A stretch of DNA of 9,404 nt from JBBQZL01 sp038207745 (GCA_038207745.1 JBBQZL010000103.1:1-9404), one strand, 5' to 3'; shown: positions 1 through 6,730, counted from the first letter of the stretch. Notes: a model not told the origin generated them from the letters alone. A program made the numbers and translations.

Positions 1-1
1 A

Positions 2-61
2 CCCAAGCCACGGACCCGCAGGCCGAAAAACCCGAAGGCCGAGACCAAGCCGGCCGAGTGA
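2..61 (+). CDS. Possible C-terminal tail of a convergent plus-strand gene (partial)
   Basis: From position 2 a plus-strand frame runs 19 codons to a TGA at 59-61, giving a Lys/Pro/Arg-rich tail that ends Glu-Thr-Lys-Pro-Ala-Glu. Seventeen of the 19 third positions are G or C, as expected of coding DNA here, and a low-complexity basic tail is a common way for a protein to end. It would converge on the biotin ligase gene, whose stop lies at 67-69, leaving only 5 bp between the two. Nothing identifies the protein. A 60-bp open frame in GC-rich DNA can also arise by chance, so this is a weak call. Confidence 0.35.
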   Translation, partial: PKPRTRRPKNPKAETKPAE

Positions 62-66
62 AAGTC

Positions 67-759
67 CTAGCCCAGGTGCACCTCGCCTGCGCTGAGCGCG
101 GTGCGATCCCCGTTTTCACTGGCCACGATCAGGTTTCCGTCCTCGTCGACGCCACCTGCCATGCCGGTCCCATCGATCCACTCGACTCGGCGCCCGGCCA
201 GCGCGTCGCGGCGCCTGAAGGCTTCGAGGACAATCGCGTCGGGCGCTTCGAACCAGGCCGTCAGACGTGTGTTCAGAGCTTCGAGCAGCCCGCCGATCGT
301 TGATCCGTGGCCGACCGAGGTTGCGGTCTCACGAATGTCAGCCGGAAAATCCCCGGCCCTGGTCGAGACGTTGATGCCGACTCCGATTACCGCCCACCTG
401 TCCTGGGGGCGGGCCTCGATCAGGATCCCGGCGCATTTCCGGCCGTCGGTCCAGATGTCGTTTGGCCACTTGAGACTGCAGCTGACCTTGGCGGTCATCT
501 CGATCGCCTCGGCAACCGAGACGGCCACTGCAAGCGGCAGGAGCCTGGTCTCGGTGAGTCCCGCATGCACTATCGCCGAGTAGAGGAGCGCCTCTCCGGG
601 TGGTGCGGTCCACGCCCTGCCCTGTCGTCCTCTCCCCGCCTGCTGCTCGTTCGCGGTGACGATGGTCCCTGAGGGCGCGCCTGCCGCCGCAAGTTCACGT
701 GCACGTGAGTTGGTCGAGTCGCAGAGCCTGTGGTGAAGGTGCGGTGATCCGAACCTCAT
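67..759 (-). CDS. birA: Biotin--[acetyl-CoA-carboxylase] ligase, HTH-less (BirA family)
   Basis: This 230-residue enzyme activates biotin as biotinyl-AMP and transfers it to a lysine of biotin carboxyl carrier proteins in the cytoplasm. Visible family motifs are Ser-Thr-Asn at 15-17, the biotin/ATP-binding loop GRGRQGRAW at 42-50, KWPND at 97-101, RKCAGILIE at 107-115 (its Lys108 matches the conserved ligand-binding lysine) and GVGINV at 126-131. A short C-terminal SH3-like segment starts near residue 185. The N-terminal winged-helix DNA-binding domain of E. coli BirA is absent, so this is a monofunctional ligase and not a bio-operon repressor. The start ATG overlaps the stop of the SAM hydrolase gene as ATGA and has no strong Shine-Dalgarno sequence, which suggests translational coupling. 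It is the last minus-strand gene of the window. Confidence 0.93.
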   Translation of the reverse strand: MRFGSPHLHHRLCDSTNSRARELAAAGAPSGTIVTANEQQAGRGRQGRAWTAPPGEALLYSAIVHAGLTETRLLPLAVAVSVAEAIEMTAKVSCSLKWPNDIWTDGRKCAGILIEARPQDRWAVIGVGINVSTRAGDFPADIRETATSVGHGSTIGGLLEALNTRLTAWFEAPDAIVLEAFRRRDALAGRRVEWIDGTGMAGGVDEDGNLIVASENGDRTALSAGEVHLG

Positions 760-1565
760 GGCTGCGGGGACAGATGCAACTCATCGCCGCGGGAGAGACC
801 GAACTGGGTGGCGGCATTTCCGAAGTTGACTGCGATCGCCAGCCGACCGCTCGAGTCGTGGTAAATCAGCGGTGAACCGGGGTCGACCTCTGCAAATACC
901 GAAACAACGGGTGCACGGAAGGAACGCTGCCTGGTCTCGACGAGCACCCTTACGCCGGGTCGCAGGAGGTCGTCTGCTGCACCGCCGCCGTTCAGGTTCA
1001 GTGCCAGGTTGCCGAAGCTGTCCGCGTAGAGAACCTGGGCGGTGATCCGGTTGTCGATGATCACAGGCTCCGGAAGCTGGAGGAAGGCGATGCTCTCGAC
1101 CGGGATCTCGGTGCCGACGGCGGCAAGGGGCGCATTGCCCGCCAGGTAGGCGGTCACCGGGGCGAAGAGGTCGCGTCCCTCGAATGTCATTGAGCGGGAG
1201 GGAAGCGCATATGCGGACCCGGAGATATCAACCGCCTCGGTGAAGCCGCCGAAATCAGAGGCCACCAGAGAGAGAAGCCCGTTGTCGGGACCGACCAGCA
1301 CCCGATCCTCATCGGCGACCCTCGCGGCGATTGCGCGCCGCGCGGTCCCCACCCCGGGGTCGATCAGAGCGAGGTGGATGCCGGGCTCCGTATAGGGCAG
1401 GGCATTGGCGAGCGCGATCGCGCCGTGGACCACGTCCTGTGGGCCTATCCCGTGGGTCAGGTCGGTGATCAGCGACTCCGGCGCCATACGGGTGATCACT
1501 GCGCGGCAGACCCCCGCGAATTCATCCGCGTGGCCGAAGTCAGAGAGAAATGTGATCGGGCGCAG
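756..1565 (-). CDS. S-adenosyl-L-methionine hydrolase (adenosine-forming), DUF62 family; start codon unresolved
   Basis: The family (SAM hydroxide adenosyltransferase, related to fluorinase) uses water to split SAM into adenosine and methionine. Conserved blocks are ITFLSDFG at the N-terminus (its Asp corresponds to the SAM-ribose-binding Asp16 of fluorinase), DLTHGI, IDPGVGTARR, GPDNGLLS, the segment FEGRDLFAPVTAYLA, and DSFGNLALNL. The first GTG in frame (1497-1499) would delete the SDFG motif, so translation must begin further upstream. Between the in-frame TGA at 1587-1589 and the motif there is no ATG, GTG or TTG. The only near-cognate start is CTG at 1563-1565, used here as a provisional start. 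An alternative is GTG at 1588-1590, which overlaps the upstream stop as GTGA and has AGGA/AAGG-like sequence before it, but it lies in another frame and would need a one-base frameshift. Function is secure; the 5' end is not. Confidence 0.85.
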   Translation of the reverse strand: MRPITFLSDFGHADEFAGVCRAVITRMAPESLITDLTHGIGPQDVVHGAIALANALPYTEPGIHLALIDPGVGTARRAIAARVADEDRVLVGPDNGLLSLVASDFGGFTEAVDISGSAYALPSRSMTFEGRDLFAPVTAYLAGNAPLAAVGTEIPVESIAFLQLPEPVIIDNRITAQVLYADSFGNLALNLNGGGAADDLLRPGVRVLVETRQRSFRAPVVSVFAEVDPGSPLIYHDSSGRLAIAVNFGNAATQFGLSRGDELHLSPQP

Positions 1566-1586
1566 GCTGGCTTCGCGGACTGGAGA

Positions 1587-1988
1587 TCACCCCTTGGTCC
1601 TGTATTCGCAGTGGCTGAGATCGTCCAGCCTGTCGAACGTGACCGAGTCGAACTCGAGCCCGCAATCGATCAGGTCGTGCTCGTCGTCGGCTGCGTCGAT
1701 CTGGTCACGGTTACTCTCTCCGAAGAGCTGGTCGGTGCCCCTGACCCCGGCCAGGTAGTCGCCGCCACCCCTGCCGTGGATCACGTCGCCGGCCTGAACA
1801 AACAGCGCCACCACCTCCTCGAACTTGCGTGCATGGATCTTGAGGAAGTTGCCTCTCGATCCCGCGGGCTTGGCCTCTACGTAGGAGCAGGTGAGGACCG
1901 CCGACGCAGCGGGCGCGAACACACATGCGCCCAGGCATGCAACCACGAGGCAGAAGGGCAGCGCGCGCTTTGCGTGGATCGAGGTCAC
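1587..1988 (-). CDS. Small secreted RTX-like (haemolysin-type calcium-binding repeat) protein
   Basis: This 133-residue protein has an N-terminal export signal: basic residues, a hydrophobic stretch at about 9-24 and an Ala-Ser-Ala cleavage site near residue 30. Cysteines at 18 and 22 also sit in lipobox-like contexts, so a lipoprotein cannot be excluded. Residues about 68-117 form five degenerate nine-residue repeats with aspartates spaced by nine (Asp77, Asp86, Asp95), resembling the GGxGxDxUx calcium-binding beta-roll. The C-terminal part has two cysteines (109 and 127) that could form a disulfide. Single short proteins of this type are abundant in Solirubrobacterales-like actinobacteria, and their function is unknown. 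It starts with GTG and has no Shine-Dalgarno sequence; a TANNNT box 7 nt upstream suggests a leaderless transcript. It is an odd neighbour for haem and cofactor genes. Confidence 0.75.
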   Translation of the reverse strand: MTSIHAKRALPFCLVVACLGACVFAPAASAVLTCSYVEAKPAGSRGNFLKIHARKFEEVVALFVQAGDVIHGRGGGDYLAGVRGTDQLFGESNRDQIDAADDEHDLIDCGLEFDSVTFDRLDDLSHCEYRTKG

Positions 1989-1995
1989 CTGACCC

Positions 1996-2001
1996 AGATT
2001 A
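1996..2001 (-). promoter_or_regulatory. Possible -10 box of a leaderless promoter for the secreted RTX-like gene
   Basis: On the minus strand the hexamer TAATCT fits the actinobacterial -10 pattern TANNNT and ends exactly 7 nt before the GTG start at 1988. That is the spacing expected when transcription begins at the start codon. The gene lacks a Shine-Dalgarno sequence, and the 56-bp gap before it is the largest in the cluster. No convincing -35 box is visible 16-18 nt upstream. This is inference from spacing alone. Confidence 0.3.
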
Positions 2002-2044
2002 ACCCCTGCCGGAGGCAGATTGACGCAGTGGCGCCGGGTTCGGG

Positions 2045-3565
2045 TCAGCCTGTGGGCAGGTCGGCGGCGGCGACCGCGAGCAGCGTGCTGACAAGTCCGT
2101 CGATGTCGTGTCGCTCTGCCTCGGCATTGACCTCGAAGCCCGCCTTGCGAACAGTCTCGCTTGTCACCGGGCCGATCGAGATGATCCGGGCGCCGGATGG
2201 CAGGGAGCCACCAAGTACCCCGAGGAGGTTGGTCACGGCCGACGACGAGGTGAAGGTGATGTAGTCGGCGCTCTCTGCCGCCTCTATCGCCGCGGACCCC
2301 GGCGTCTCCCTGACGGTTTGGTAAAGGGCGACGACGTCGAGCTTGGCTCCTCGCGCCGTCAGCGCATCAGGCAGAGTGTCCCGGGCCTCGGACGCCCGGG
2401 CGATCAGGACGGGCCGGCCGTTCACCTCCACCGGTTCGAGCGCCTCGGCCAACGCCTCGCCGACGTACTTCTCCGGGACGATGTCGGCAGCGATTCCGTG
2501 CTCGGCAAGGGCGCCGGCGGTCCCGGGGCCGATCGCGGCGATCGTCGCGTTTGACAGCGACCGGGCATCACGGCCCTCTGCTGCCATCGCATCGAACAGA
2601 TAGCGGACGCCATTCGGGCTGGTCAGACAGATCAGGGAGTAGGTGTGGATCGCGGCGACCGCATTGCGAACCGCATCTGAATCCAGAAGCGGCTCGGTGC
2701 GGATCGACGGCAGCTCGATCACGGTTGCGCCGAGCTCGCGGAGGATCGCGGCGAAGCCGCTCGCCTGGGCGCGGGCCCGGGTGACCACGATCTGCCTGCC
2801 GTGGAGCGGTCTGCGCTCCAGCCAGGCGAGGCCCTCGCGCCTTGCGGCGACGGCTCCGACGACGATCAACGCCGGCGAGCGGATGCCCTCGCGCTCCGCG
2901 ATTCCGGGCAGCGAAGCCAGGGTCCCCACGACAACCCGCTGTGCCGGTGTCGTCCCCTGTTCGACCACTGCCGCGGGCTCACCGGAGTCGCGCCCCGCCT
3001 CGATCAGAGCCGCCGAGTTGCGTGGCAGATTCTTGACGCCCATGTAGAAGACCAGAGTTCCGGGAAAGCTCGCGAGCGCCGGCCAGTCGAGCATCGACTC
3101 CGGCTTCCCGGGGTCCTCATGGCCGGTTATGAAGGCAACCGCCGAGGCATCGTCGCGATGCGTCACCGGAATGCCCGCGTAGGCCGAGGCGGCGACTCCG
3201 GCGGTGACGCCCGGGACAACCTCGAACTCGATCCCGGCGGCGCGCAGGGTCTCGCCCTCCTCAGCTCCTCGACCGAAGACGAACGGGTCGCCGCCCTTGA
3301 GGCGGACGACGCTCCGGCCGTTCGCGGCGGCCTCCGCCATCGATCTCTCGATCTCTTCCTGGGGGACCGAGGGACTGCCGGGCTCCTTGCCGACATAGAT
3401 CAACTCGGCGTCGGTCCGCGCGCCGTCGAGCGCGCCCGGTGGGACCAACCGGTCGTAGAAGATCGTCTCTGCGGTCGCGATCAGGTCGAGGGACCGCGCG
3501 GTCATCAGGCCGGGATCACCCGGGCCGGCGCCAACCAGATAGACGATCCCGGCCCGTGCGCCCAT
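2045..3565 (-). CDS. cobA-hemD: Bifunctional uroporphyrinogen-III C-methyltransferase / uroporphyrinogen-III synthase
   Basis: This 506-residue cytoplasmic protein is a two-enzyme fusion. Residues 1-250 are the SAM-dependent methyltransferase (SUMT) that converts uroporphyrinogen III to precorrin-2, the branch toward sirohaem and cobalamin. It shows the glycine-rich VYLVGAGPGDPGLMT block at 8-22, RLKGGDPFVFGRGAEE at about 88-103, and VPGVTAG near 118. Residues from about 252 are uroporphyrinogen-III synthase, beginning RPLHGRQIVVTRARAQ. HemD is poorly conserved, but SPNGVRYLF, the IGPGTA segment and FTSSSAV are recognisable. The two domains together match the usual length of such fusions, which are common in actinobacteria and clostridia. 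The ATG overlaps the hemC stop as TGATG with AGGA 8 nt upstream, implying coupled translation. The product of HemC is the substrate of the C-terminal half. A 56-bp gap follows before the next gene. Confidence 0.95.
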   Translation of the reverse strand: MGARAGIVYLVGAGPGDPGLMTARSLDLIATAETIFYDRLVPPGALDGARTDAELIYVGKEPGSPSVPQEEIERSMAEAAANGRSVVRLKGGDPFVFGRGAEEGETLRAAGIEFEVVPGVTAGVAASAYAGIPVTHRDDASAVAFITGHEDPGKPESMLDWPALASFPGTLVFYMGVKNLPRNSAALIEAGRDSGEPAAVVEQGTTPAQRVVVGTLASLPGIAEREGIRSPALIVVGAVAARREGLAWLERRPLHGRQIVVTRARAQASGFAAILRELGATVIELPSIRTEPLLDSDAVRNAVAAIHTYSLICLTSPNGVRYLFDAMAAEGRDARSLSNATIAAIGPGTAGALAEHGIAADIVPEKYVGEALAEALEPVEVNGRPVLIARASEARDTLPDALTARGAKLDVVALYQTVRETPGSAAIEAAESADYITFTSSSAVTNLLGVLGGSLPSGARIISIGPVTSETVRKAGFEVNAEAERHDIDGLVSTLLAVAAADLPTG

Positions 3566-4434
3566 CAGCCGGTCCTGCGCAGGTCCGCGAGCATCTCTTC
3601 CGCACCGGCGAGGAGCATCCGCTCGGCCAGCTCGCGGCCGAGCTCAGCGCACCGGCCGGCGCTTCCGGTCACCTGATCCCTCACCCACCTGGAGCCGTCG
3701 GGAAGGCCGACAAAGCCGTCAACCGTCAACTCGTCCCCGTCGTGCCGGGCGAAGATGCCGGCCGGGGTGTCGCAGTCGGCCTCGAGAATCGCCACGGCGG
3801 CCCGCTCGGCGAAGAGCTCGGTCAGGGCCGATGTGTCGGTCACAGAGGCACAGAGCGCGAGGATCTCGGCGTCGTCGCGCCGGGCCTGGATCACCAGCGT
3901 GCCCTGACCGGCGGCCGGCGTCATCGCCACCGGGGGGATCAGGAAGCTGATCTCGGTTTCCCTGCCGAGCCGCCGAAGACCGGCGGCGGCGAGGATGATC
4001 GCGTCGTAGTCGCCCGACTCGAGACGCCCCATCCGGGTGTCGACGTTGCCGCGAAGCTCGGTGACCTCGAGGTCCGGCCTGGCCGCGAGAAGCTGCGCGC
4101 GGCGACGCAGGCTCGCGGTGCCGACGCGTGCACCCTGCGGCACCTCATCGAGGCTCCTGCCGACACCGATCCAGGCATCCTCCGCCTGCTCGCGCGGTGG
4201 CACCCCGGCAATCATCAGCTCGGCCGGCATCGTCGACGGCAGATCCTTGGCCGAGTGCACCCCGATCTCTGCGTCGCCCGCAATGACCATCTGCTCGACT
4301 CCGCGGACGAAGCGCGCCTTGTCCACGACGCCCTCTCCCGAGGGAGCAATGACCAGCTCGGCACCACCAAGGCGGTCAGCAACGTTTCAGGCCTGGGTCA
4401 GCGCAAGCAGGCTGCTCCTCGTGGCGAGGCGCAT
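3565..4434 (-). CDS. hemC: Porphobilinogen deaminase (hydroxymethylbilane synthase) interrupted by an in-frame TGA at codon 16
   Basis: HemC polymerises four porphobilinogens into hydroxymethylbilane on a dipyrromethane cofactor. The N-terminus MRLATRSSLLALTQA (4434-4390) matches the family RIATRxSxLALxQA block. TGA follows at 4387-4389, and homology resumes in the same frame with NVADRLGGAELV. Counting from the ATG, HSAKDLP has Lys63/Asp64 (catalytic-site K83/D84 of E. coli), an Arg triplet lies at 110-112, ELRGNVDTR follows, and EADCDTPAG carries cofactor Cys221. The ATG has GAGGA 10 nt upstream, overlapping the hemA stop, so this start is well supported. If TGA terminates, the fallback is the GTG at 4326 preceded by GGAGAGGG, giving 253 residues without Arg6 and Ser8 (E. 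coli R11/S13, cofactor contacts). The active-site loop between ELV and DKARF is about nine residues shorter than in E. coli. The TGA may be a sequence error, a nonsense mutation (for example CGA to TGA) or a read-through codon. Confidence 0.88.
4331..4338 (-). promoter_or_regulatory. Potential internal ribosome binding site in hemC, before GTG at 4326
   Basis: The minus-strand sequence GGAGAGGG ends 4 nt before the in-frame GTG at 4324-4326, which lies 60 nt downstream of the internal TGA. It could allow reinitiation of the shortened 253-residue HemC. The same bases encode the Gly-Glu-Gly segment of the full-length protein, so the match may be coincidental. Confidence 0.3.
4387..4389 (-). other. 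In-frame TGA (codon 16) within hemC
   Basis: This codon falls inside the first conserved block of HemC, between Gln-Ala and Asn-Val-Ala-Asp, at a position where homologues carry variable residues, often Arg, Glu, Lys or Trp. No frame change is needed on either side. TGA is the normal stop of nine of the eleven minus-strand genes here, so a genome-wide UGA reassignment is excluded. Confidence 0.95.
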
Positions 4435-4444
4435 CTGCAACTTG

Positions 4445-4449
4445 TCCTC
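4445..4449 (-). promoter_or_regulatory. hemC ribosome binding site overlapping the hemA stop
   Basis: GAGGA on the minus strand lies 10 nt before the ATG at 4432-4434 and overlaps the hemA TGA (4448-4450). It fixes the true hemC start upstream of the internal TGA and shows that the first 15 codons are meant to be translated. Confidence 0.7.
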
Positions 4450-5797
4450 AGGCCGACTCGCGACCGCGACCGCGGAGCGGAGTGACGTTGTCACTGCTCT
4501 CGGCGTCCTGCGAGTCGACGGGTTCTGTCCCGCTATCGAGTCCGAACAGCTCGCGGAGCGCGTTGACATACAGATATGCGTCGTCTTCACCGGCGGCCTG
4601 CTTCAACCGCAGCGTCGGCTCATGGAGCATCCGGCTGACGATCGCCTGCGCCATCGACTCGAGTCGCTCGCGGTCGGCGTCGGTGGTTCCCTCCCAGCGG
4701 TTCTCATTCTCGGCCAGGACGCGGCGAACGATCTCGTTGGCACGCTCACGCAGAGCGCTGACAGTCGGTACCACCTCGAGTGACGCCAACCACTGCTCAA
4801 AGCGTTCCTGCTCGGCCGCGAGGATCTTCCCGGCCTTGCTTGCCTCCGCCGCGCGTCCGCTGGTGTTGCGCTCGACGATCTGCTGGACGTTGTCAACGTC
4901 ATAGAGGTTGACTCCCGCGATCTCGCCGCATTTCGGATCAACGTCGCGTGGGACGGCGATGTCGACGATCAGCAGCGGCCGGCCGCGCCTCACACCCATG
5001 ATGTGGTGGAGGTCGTCGCGTTCGATGATGTGGTGGGGCGAGTGTGTCGCGCTGACCACGATGTCGGCGGTGATGATCTGGGCCGGGAGTTCGTCGAAGC
5101 GAACCGCTGATCCGTTGAATCGCTGGGCGAGTCCGATCGCGCGGTCGTAGTGACGGTTGGCGATGAAGACCGTCTCGACGCCCCTTGCAGTCAAGGCCCT
5201 GGCGACCAGCTCTGCGGTTTCGCCCGCACCGACGATGAGCACGCGAGTGTCGGTGAGATCGCCAAGGGAGCGGCGGGCCAGCTCAACGGCAACCGACGGC
5301 ACAGAGACGCCCTTCTCGCTGATCCCGGTCTCGGAGCGAACACGGCCCCCGGCGCCCAGGGCGCCGCGAAACAGGCGATTGAGGATCGGGCCGGTGGCGT
5401 TCTCGACCAATGCAAGTTCGTAGGCGCGCTTGACCTGTCCCTGGATCTCGGCCTCGCCGACGATCATCGAGTCGAGCCCGGAAGTGACGCGAAAGAGATG
5501 CTCGGTGGCCTCGGGCCCACGCAGCGAATAGAGATGACCGATCAGCTCGGTCGGCCGGATGTCGGCCTGGCGCGACAGGGTGCTGAGCGCGACCGACTCC
5601 GCCTCGACCGAGTCGGCGACAACCAGGTAGAGCTCGGTCCGGTTGCAGGTCGAGATTGCCGCAGCCTCACGAACCTCTTCGGTCGCGGTCAGGTCTCCAA
5701 GGATCCCGACCGCCCGGCCCTCGGTGATCGCGAGCCGCTCGCGAAGCTCCAGCGGCGCGGTCTTGTGTGAGACGCCGAGGACCAGAAGTTCAGACAT
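4448..5797 (-). CDS. hemA: Glutamyl-tRNA reductase
   Basis: This 449-residue enzyme performs the first committed step of the C5 tetrapyrrole pathway: NADPH-dependent reduction of glutamyl-tRNA(Glu) to glutamate-1-semialdehyde in the cytoplasm. The catalytic domain opens GVSHKTAPLELRER and contains STCNRTELY with nucleophile Cys51. GLDSMIVGEAEIQGQVK follows at about 107-123. The NADPH-binding Rossmann motif VGAGETAELVARAL starts near 189. A helical dimerisation domain begins near residue 320, and MLHEP near 395 is typical of the family. Length is normal. The ATG has GAGGAGAAGG about 9 nt upstream and overlaps the 3' end of the ccmD-like gene by 8 bp, so haem synthesis appears to be coupled to the haem-delivery genes. 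hemC follows after 13 bp. No feedback-control element is visible in the DNA. Confidence 0.97.
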   Translation of the reverse strand: MSELLVLGVSHKTAPLELRERLAITEGRAVGILGDLTATEEVREAAAISTCNRTELYLVVADSVEAESVALSTLSRQADIRPTELIGHLYSLRGPEATEHLFRVTSGLDSMIVGEAEIQGQVKRAYELALVENATGPILNRLFRGALGAGGRVRSETGISEKGVSVPSVAVELARRSLGDLTDTRVLIVGAGETAELVARALTARGVETVFIANRHYDRAIGLAQRFNGSAVRFDELPAQIITADIVVSATHSPHHIIERDDLHHIMGVRRGRPLLIVDIAVPRDVDPKCGEIAGVNLYDVDNVQQIVERNTSGRAAEASKAGKILAAEQERFEQWLASLEVVPTVSALRERANEIVRRVLAENENRWEGTTDADRERLESMAQAIVSRMLHEPTLRLKQAAGEDDAYLYVNALRELFGLDSGTEPVDSQDAESSDNVTPLRGRGRESA

Positions 5798-6002
5798 GGC
5801 TGGGCGCCTTCTCCTCTGCCTCGGATTCGGACTGTTCGCCGCTCCTCTTCTGCTCGGCGATCTCGGCCAGCTCGCCGAGCTCGCGCTCGATGCGCTGGAG
5901 CTTCGCGGCCATGATATCGACGTAGATCAGGATCAGGGTCAGAAAGACGATGTAGGCACCGGCGACATACTTGCCGGCCTCATCGAGTGGCAGCGCGGGC
6001 AT
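5790..6002 (-). CDS. ccmD: CcmD-like small membrane protein of the haem exporter
   Basis: The product is a 70-residue protein with one transmembrane helix at about residues 12-30 (Tyr-Val-Ala-Gly-Ala-Tyr-Ile-Val-Phe followed by Leu/Ile). A charged helical tail rich in Lys, Arg and Glu follows, which could form a short coiled coil. This architecture, small size and position directly after ccmC are the signature of CcmD, which in System I helps release haem-loaded CcmE from the CcmABC complex. Primary-sequence conservation in this family is low, so context carries much of the assignment. The ATG overlaps the ccmC stop as TGATG with GAGG 8 nt upstream, and the 3' end overlaps hemA by 8 bp. Confidence 0.8.
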   Translation of the reverse strand: MPALPLDEAGKYVAGAYIVFLTLILIYVDIMAAKLQRIERELGELAEIAEQKRSGEQSESEAEEKAPSHV

Positions 6003-6730
6003 CAGCTCAACCTCGGGGCGATGGATGGAGCGGGAGAGGGCATCTCATCGTCGGGATCGAGTGCCCGGCGCAGACGCGAGAGCTTTCCGGAGGCGCTCTT
6101 TGCGGTCAGCTCGAACTTGACCAGCGTCGTCCAGATCAGCGCCATCGCAAGTAGCGAGACCAGAAAGGTGAGGAGCATCGAGTTGGGCAGTCCGCCGGTT
6201 GTCGCCGCGAAGACCCGAGGATGGACAAGGCTCTGTGCGAGTCGGACGGCCATGAAGTTGAGCGGCACGAAGGCGCCGGCGGTGATCGCGAACACCGAGG
6301 CGTAGCGGGCCTGCCTCTCCGGGTCCTCGATCGCGTACCGGAACGGGTAGTACGTGGCATACATGAGGAAGACGATCAGGAAGCTGACCAGGGTCGGCTC
6401 ATCCCAGACCCACCAATGTCCCCAGGAGGCCTTTGCCCAGATCGAGCCGGTGACCAGCACCGCGACGCCGAAGATCACCGAGAGATGGATCGCGACGTAG
6501 GAGCGCGCGTCGAACTCGCGCCTGCCCGTCCGCAGGTGGAGGATTCCGTATATCCCGCCGACCACAAAGCCGATCAGGGCGACGATCGCGAGCGGAACGT
6601 GGAGGTAGAAGATCTTCTGGATGAAGCCCTGGTCGGCATCCAGCGGGGCGTAGAAGGCAACCAGCGAGAGAGCGGCGACGGTTGTCACCACTGTTGCAAT
6701 CGAGAGTGTTCTGAGGCCTTTGCTGTACAT
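6002..6730 (-). CDS. ccmC: Cytochrome c maturation protein C (haem handling, WWD domain)
   Basis: This 242-residue polytopic inner-membrane protein presents haem to the chaperone CcmE in System I cytochrome c biogenesis. It carries the tryptophan-rich motif WGHWWVWDEP at 103-112 and two family histidines flanking it in loops, His44 (FYLHVP) and His170 (LVHPRV), expected axial haem ligands. About six hydrophobic helices are visible. The tail after residue 215 is hydrophilic. CcsA of System II shares the WWD motif, but the length, the surrounding ccmA/ccmB/ccmD and the sequence around WWVWDEP support CcmC. The ATG at 6730 lacks a convincing Shine-Dalgarno sequence, and no other start lies in frame between it and the ccmB stop 37 bp upstream. 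Confidence 0.95.
   Translation of the reverse strand: MYSKGLRTLSIATVVTTVAALSLVAFYAPLDADQGFIQKIFYLHVPLAIVALIGFVVGGIYGILHLRTGRREFDARSYVAIHLSVIFGVAVLVTGSIWAKASWGHWWVWDEPTLVSFLIVFLMYATYYPFRYAIEDPERQARYASVFAITAGAFVPLNFMAVRLAQSLVHPRVFAATTGGLPNSMLLTFLVSLLAMALIWTTLVKFELTAKSASGKLSRLRRALDPDDEMPSPAPSIAPRLS

Noticed and set aside
1..66. Terminator after birA
   Set aside because: The minus-strand sequence past the birA stop shows no stable stem followed by a T-tract; GGCCGA repeats there fit a plus-strand Lys/Pro-rich coding tail better.
1984..1995. GGTCA-CC-TGACC inverted repeat over the GTG of the RTX-like gene as an operator
   Set aside because: Five-bp arms are too short to distinguish from chance, and no second copy was noticed.
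2006..2018. Inverted repeat CTGCC-GGA-GGCAG after cobA-hemD as a rho-independent terminator
   Set aside because: The stem is only 5 bp and no T-tract follows on the minus strand, so it does not meet terminator criteria.
1374..2264. 296-codon plus-strand open frame spanning three minus-strand genes
   Set aside because: It covers the SAM hydrolase 5' end, the RTX-like gene and the cobA-hemD 3' end, and has no recognisable motif or ribosome binding site.
2801..3676. 291-codon plus-strand open frame opposite cobA-hemD
   Set aside because: Shadow of the methyltransferase-synthase coding strand; no recognisable domain.
4387..4389. TGA in hemC as a selenocysteine codon
   Set aside because: The position is not a cysteine in HemC families, no clear SECIS-like hairpin was seen just downstream, and no catalytic need for selenium exists there.
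3439..4485. 348-codon plus-strand open frame opposite cobA-hemD, hemC and hemA
   Set aside because: It is antisense to strongly conserved genes, crosses gene boundaries, and is Arg/Gly/Asp-rich low-complexity sequence typical of GC-rich shadow frames.
4387..4590. 67-codon minus-strand frame ending at the hemC TGA, as a separate small gene
   Set aside because: Most of it overlaps the hemA 3' end out of frame; only its last 15 codons are meaningful, and they are the hemC N-terminus.
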